A stretch of DNA of 6,113 nucleotides from assembly GCA_900759325.1 (NCBI GenBank), contig CAAEUW010000009.1, forward strand, positions 1 to 6,113, given 5' to 3'. The DNA comes from an uncultured Peptostreptococcus sp. GTDB lineage: Bacteria > Bacillota > Clostridia > Peptostreptococcales > Peptostreptococcaceae. Of the stretch, positions 4,757-6,113 are shown one piece after another; the first letter of the stretch is position 1; each line of letters begins with the position of its first letter. The notes beneath the pieces are model-generated. The model worked only from the letters and a program-made list of their open reading frames with translations, ran no database searches and was not told the DNA's origin. A program made the position numbers and the translations under genes.

Positions 4757-6113
4757 TGAATAGGAATATAAATAAGTTTATACTTATAAGCATAATAGTG
4801 TCTGTATTTATAGGTGTCACTGGCTATAGTATAGGAATGAGTCTAGGTAAAAACTCCATAGCAAAGGATGTCCCTGTAATGAATGATAATAGGGCAGATG
4901 ATTACCAGGCTAATGACGACGAAAAAGCAAGTGAAAATAATGCTGTTAGTCAAAGCCCAGATACAGCAAGTAATAATAAAGCAAAAGCAGATAACAAGAA
5001 GTCTTCAAGTAGCGATACTGGAGGCATAGGAAATAGAAAGACATCTAGTGGGTCAAATAATACTGGATATTCTAGTGGACCTAGTCGTAGGGCTAGCTCT
5101 GTAAATACGAGTATACCAAGTCAGCTAAAGGATGGCGTATACAATGGTTCAGCTAGTGGCTATGGTGGAGAAATAAGGGTAAAAGTTACAGTTTCAAATG
5201 GTAAAATTTCAGATATAAAGGTGGAAAGTCATTCTGAAACACCTGAATATTATGATAGGTGTTCTGGAATAATACCTAATATTATTTCATCACAGTCTAC
5301 TAATGTTGATGGAGTAAGTGGAGCAACCTTTACTAGTAATGGCATAAAGGCTGCTGTGGCAGATGCCCTAAAAAGTGCGGGAGCTAGCAGTGCTAGCAAT
5401 AGCTCTAACTCAAATACAAGTAAGGTAAAGCCGACAGAAAGCAAAAATAGCCAGTCAGCCGATAAGGAAGAAATTAAAAAATTAAAGAAGCAGATAAAGG
5501 AGCTTCAAGATGCAGCTGATGTTAAGGATAAGCTTAAGGATGGAAAATATCAGGGTAACGGAACCGGATTTAAGGGCAATGTTAAGGCAGAAGTTGTGGT
5601 AAGTGGAGGTAAAATTTCTGGTATAAATATACTGGAAAATGTAGATGACGCTCCATACTTCGATAAGGCCAAGACCCTAATACCATCAATAATATCTAAG
5701 CAGTCCCTAAAGGTTGATTCTATTTCAGGCGCAACGTACTCATCAAATGGTATTAAGTCGGCTGTAAGAGATGCACTTAAAAAGGCTGGATCAAGCCAGG
5801 ATAGTGATTTAAACGAAGAAACAAACCGCCTGCTTTCTAAAGTACAGGAGGAAAATAAGAAGCTAAAAGACCAAAACAGTGGATTGAAAAATAAGATAGA
5901 AAGCTTAGAAAATGAAGCTCAAAAGGATACTAATGTAAACAAGAAGCTGAAGGATGGTAGATATTCTGGTAGTGGGGCTGGTTTCAAGGGAGATGTAAAG
6001 GTCCAGGTTGATGTAAGCGGAGGAAAAATTTCAAATATCAATATAGTTGATAATGTAGACGATGCCCCATATTTTGACAAGGCCAAGTCCCTAGTAGGAA
6101 CAATAATTTCAAA
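4756..6113 (+). CDS. Membrane-anchored multi-FMN-binding-domain protein, 3' end outside window
   Basis: An ORF from ATG 4756 is open to the window end (452 full codons). GGAGGA (4745-4750), inside the last codons of the previous gene, is its ribosome binding site and the ATG overlaps that gene's TAA. A signal-anchor segment (about 8-28, no lipobox Cys) is followed by a Ser/Asn/Asp/Lys-rich linker (about 35-122). FMN-binding domains follow at about 124-208 (S-G-A-T 188-191), 260-344 (S-G-A-T 324-327) and 398 onward, the last cut before its expected motif near 462. Linkers 236-258 and 352-390 have heptad coiled-coil patterns. Domains 2 and 3 share D-D-A-P-Y-F-D-K-A-K, while domain 1 has T-P-E-Y-Y-D-R-C with the only visible Cys (169). 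Predicted function is a chain of covalently bound flavins carrying electrons outward from the membrane. The number of further domains is unknown. Confidence 0.88.
   Translation, partial: MNRNINKFILISIIVSVFIGVTGYSIGMSLGKNSIAKDVPVMNDNRADDYQANDDEKASENNAVSQSPDTASNNKAKADNKKSSSSDTGGIGNRKTSSGSNNTGYSSGPSRRASSVNTSIPSQLKDGVYNGSASGYGGEIRVKVTVSNGKISDIKVESHSETPEYYDRCSGIIPNIISSQSTNVDGVSGATFTSNGIKAAVADALKSAGASSASNSSNSNTSKVKPTESKNSQSADKEEIKKLKKQIKELQDAADVKDKLKDGKYQGNGTGFKGNVKAEVVVSGGKISGINILENVDDAPYFDKAKTLIPSIISKQSLKVDSISGATYSSNGIKSAVRDALKKAGSSQDSDLNEETNRLLSKVQEENKKLKDQNSGLKNKIESLENEAQKDTNVNKKLKDGRYSGSGAGFKGDVKVQVDVSGGKISNINIVDNVDDAPYFDKAKSLVGTIIS
5125..6113 (+). repeat. Tandem FMN-binding-domain repeats, period about 410 bp
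   Basis: Three in-frame copies of an FMN-binding domain start near 5125, 5533 and 5947. Equivalent K-D-G codons lie at 5128, 5536 and 5950, giving spacings of 408 and 414 bp (136 and 138 codons). Copies 2 and 3 are visibly alike in DNA as well as protein, for example around GATAAGGCCAAGACCCTA (5662-5679) and its counterpart at 6076-6093. Copy 1 is more diverged, suggesting duplication of a domain-plus-coil unit. Copy 3 is cut by the window end. Confidence 0.85.

Noticed and set aside
5250..5444. 64-codon minus-strand ORF
   Set aside because: It lies wholly antisense to the multi-flavin gene; its hydrophobic Leu/Ala-rich product reflects the reverse complement of Ser/Ala/Lys codons.

Overview
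The window looks like accessory surface-redox DNA from a low-G+C Gram-positive anaerobe. Supporting signs are AT-rich DNA, heavy use of ATA, AGG and AGA codons, strong GGAGG-type ribosome binding sites, a likely TTG start, and exported proteins with Pro/Thr/Lys or Ser/Asn linkers. The protein types would fit a Tissierellia or Peptoniphilaceae-like member of the Bacillota, but this is an impression from family knowledge, not a search. All genes are on the + strand.

Layout. (1) Positions 1-3200 hold the 3' part of a very large exported protein, open at its 5' end. It has at least 15 tandem (D/E/N)TGKP pentapeptides, then two divergent, enlarged FMN-binding domains, then about 615 residues of an unrecognised, probably beta-rich region. 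(2) Positions 3201-3429 are non-coding, with two hairpins (the first a likely terminator), a candidate promoter and a short palindrome. (3) Positions 3430-4152 encode a 240-residue polytopic membrane protein resembling the ferric reductase-like/MsrQ transmembrane family. (4) Positions 4223-4756 encode a 177-residue membrane-anchored protein with one FMN-binding domain. (5) Position 4756 to the window end (6113) is an open, 3'-truncated gene whose ATG overlaps the previous stop by one base. It encodes a membrane-anchored protein with at least three tandem FMN-binding domains separated by linkers, at least two of them with coiled coil.

Working model (inference): genes 3-5 form an operon for trans-envelope electron transfer. 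The membrane protein would take electrons from the membrane or cytoplasm and pass them to extracytoplasmic flavoproteins, in which FMN is covalently attached to the Thr of S-G-A-T motifs by an ApbE-type flavin transferase. No such transferase gene lies in the window. The multi-domain protein would act as a chain of flavins across the cell wall. The large upstream protein may be a surface-exposed member of the same system. The most notable points are the repeated flavin-domain/coiled-coil architecture, the Gln residues where the MsrQ family has haem-ligating His, and the degenerate T-S-A-T site in the first flavin domain of the large protein.
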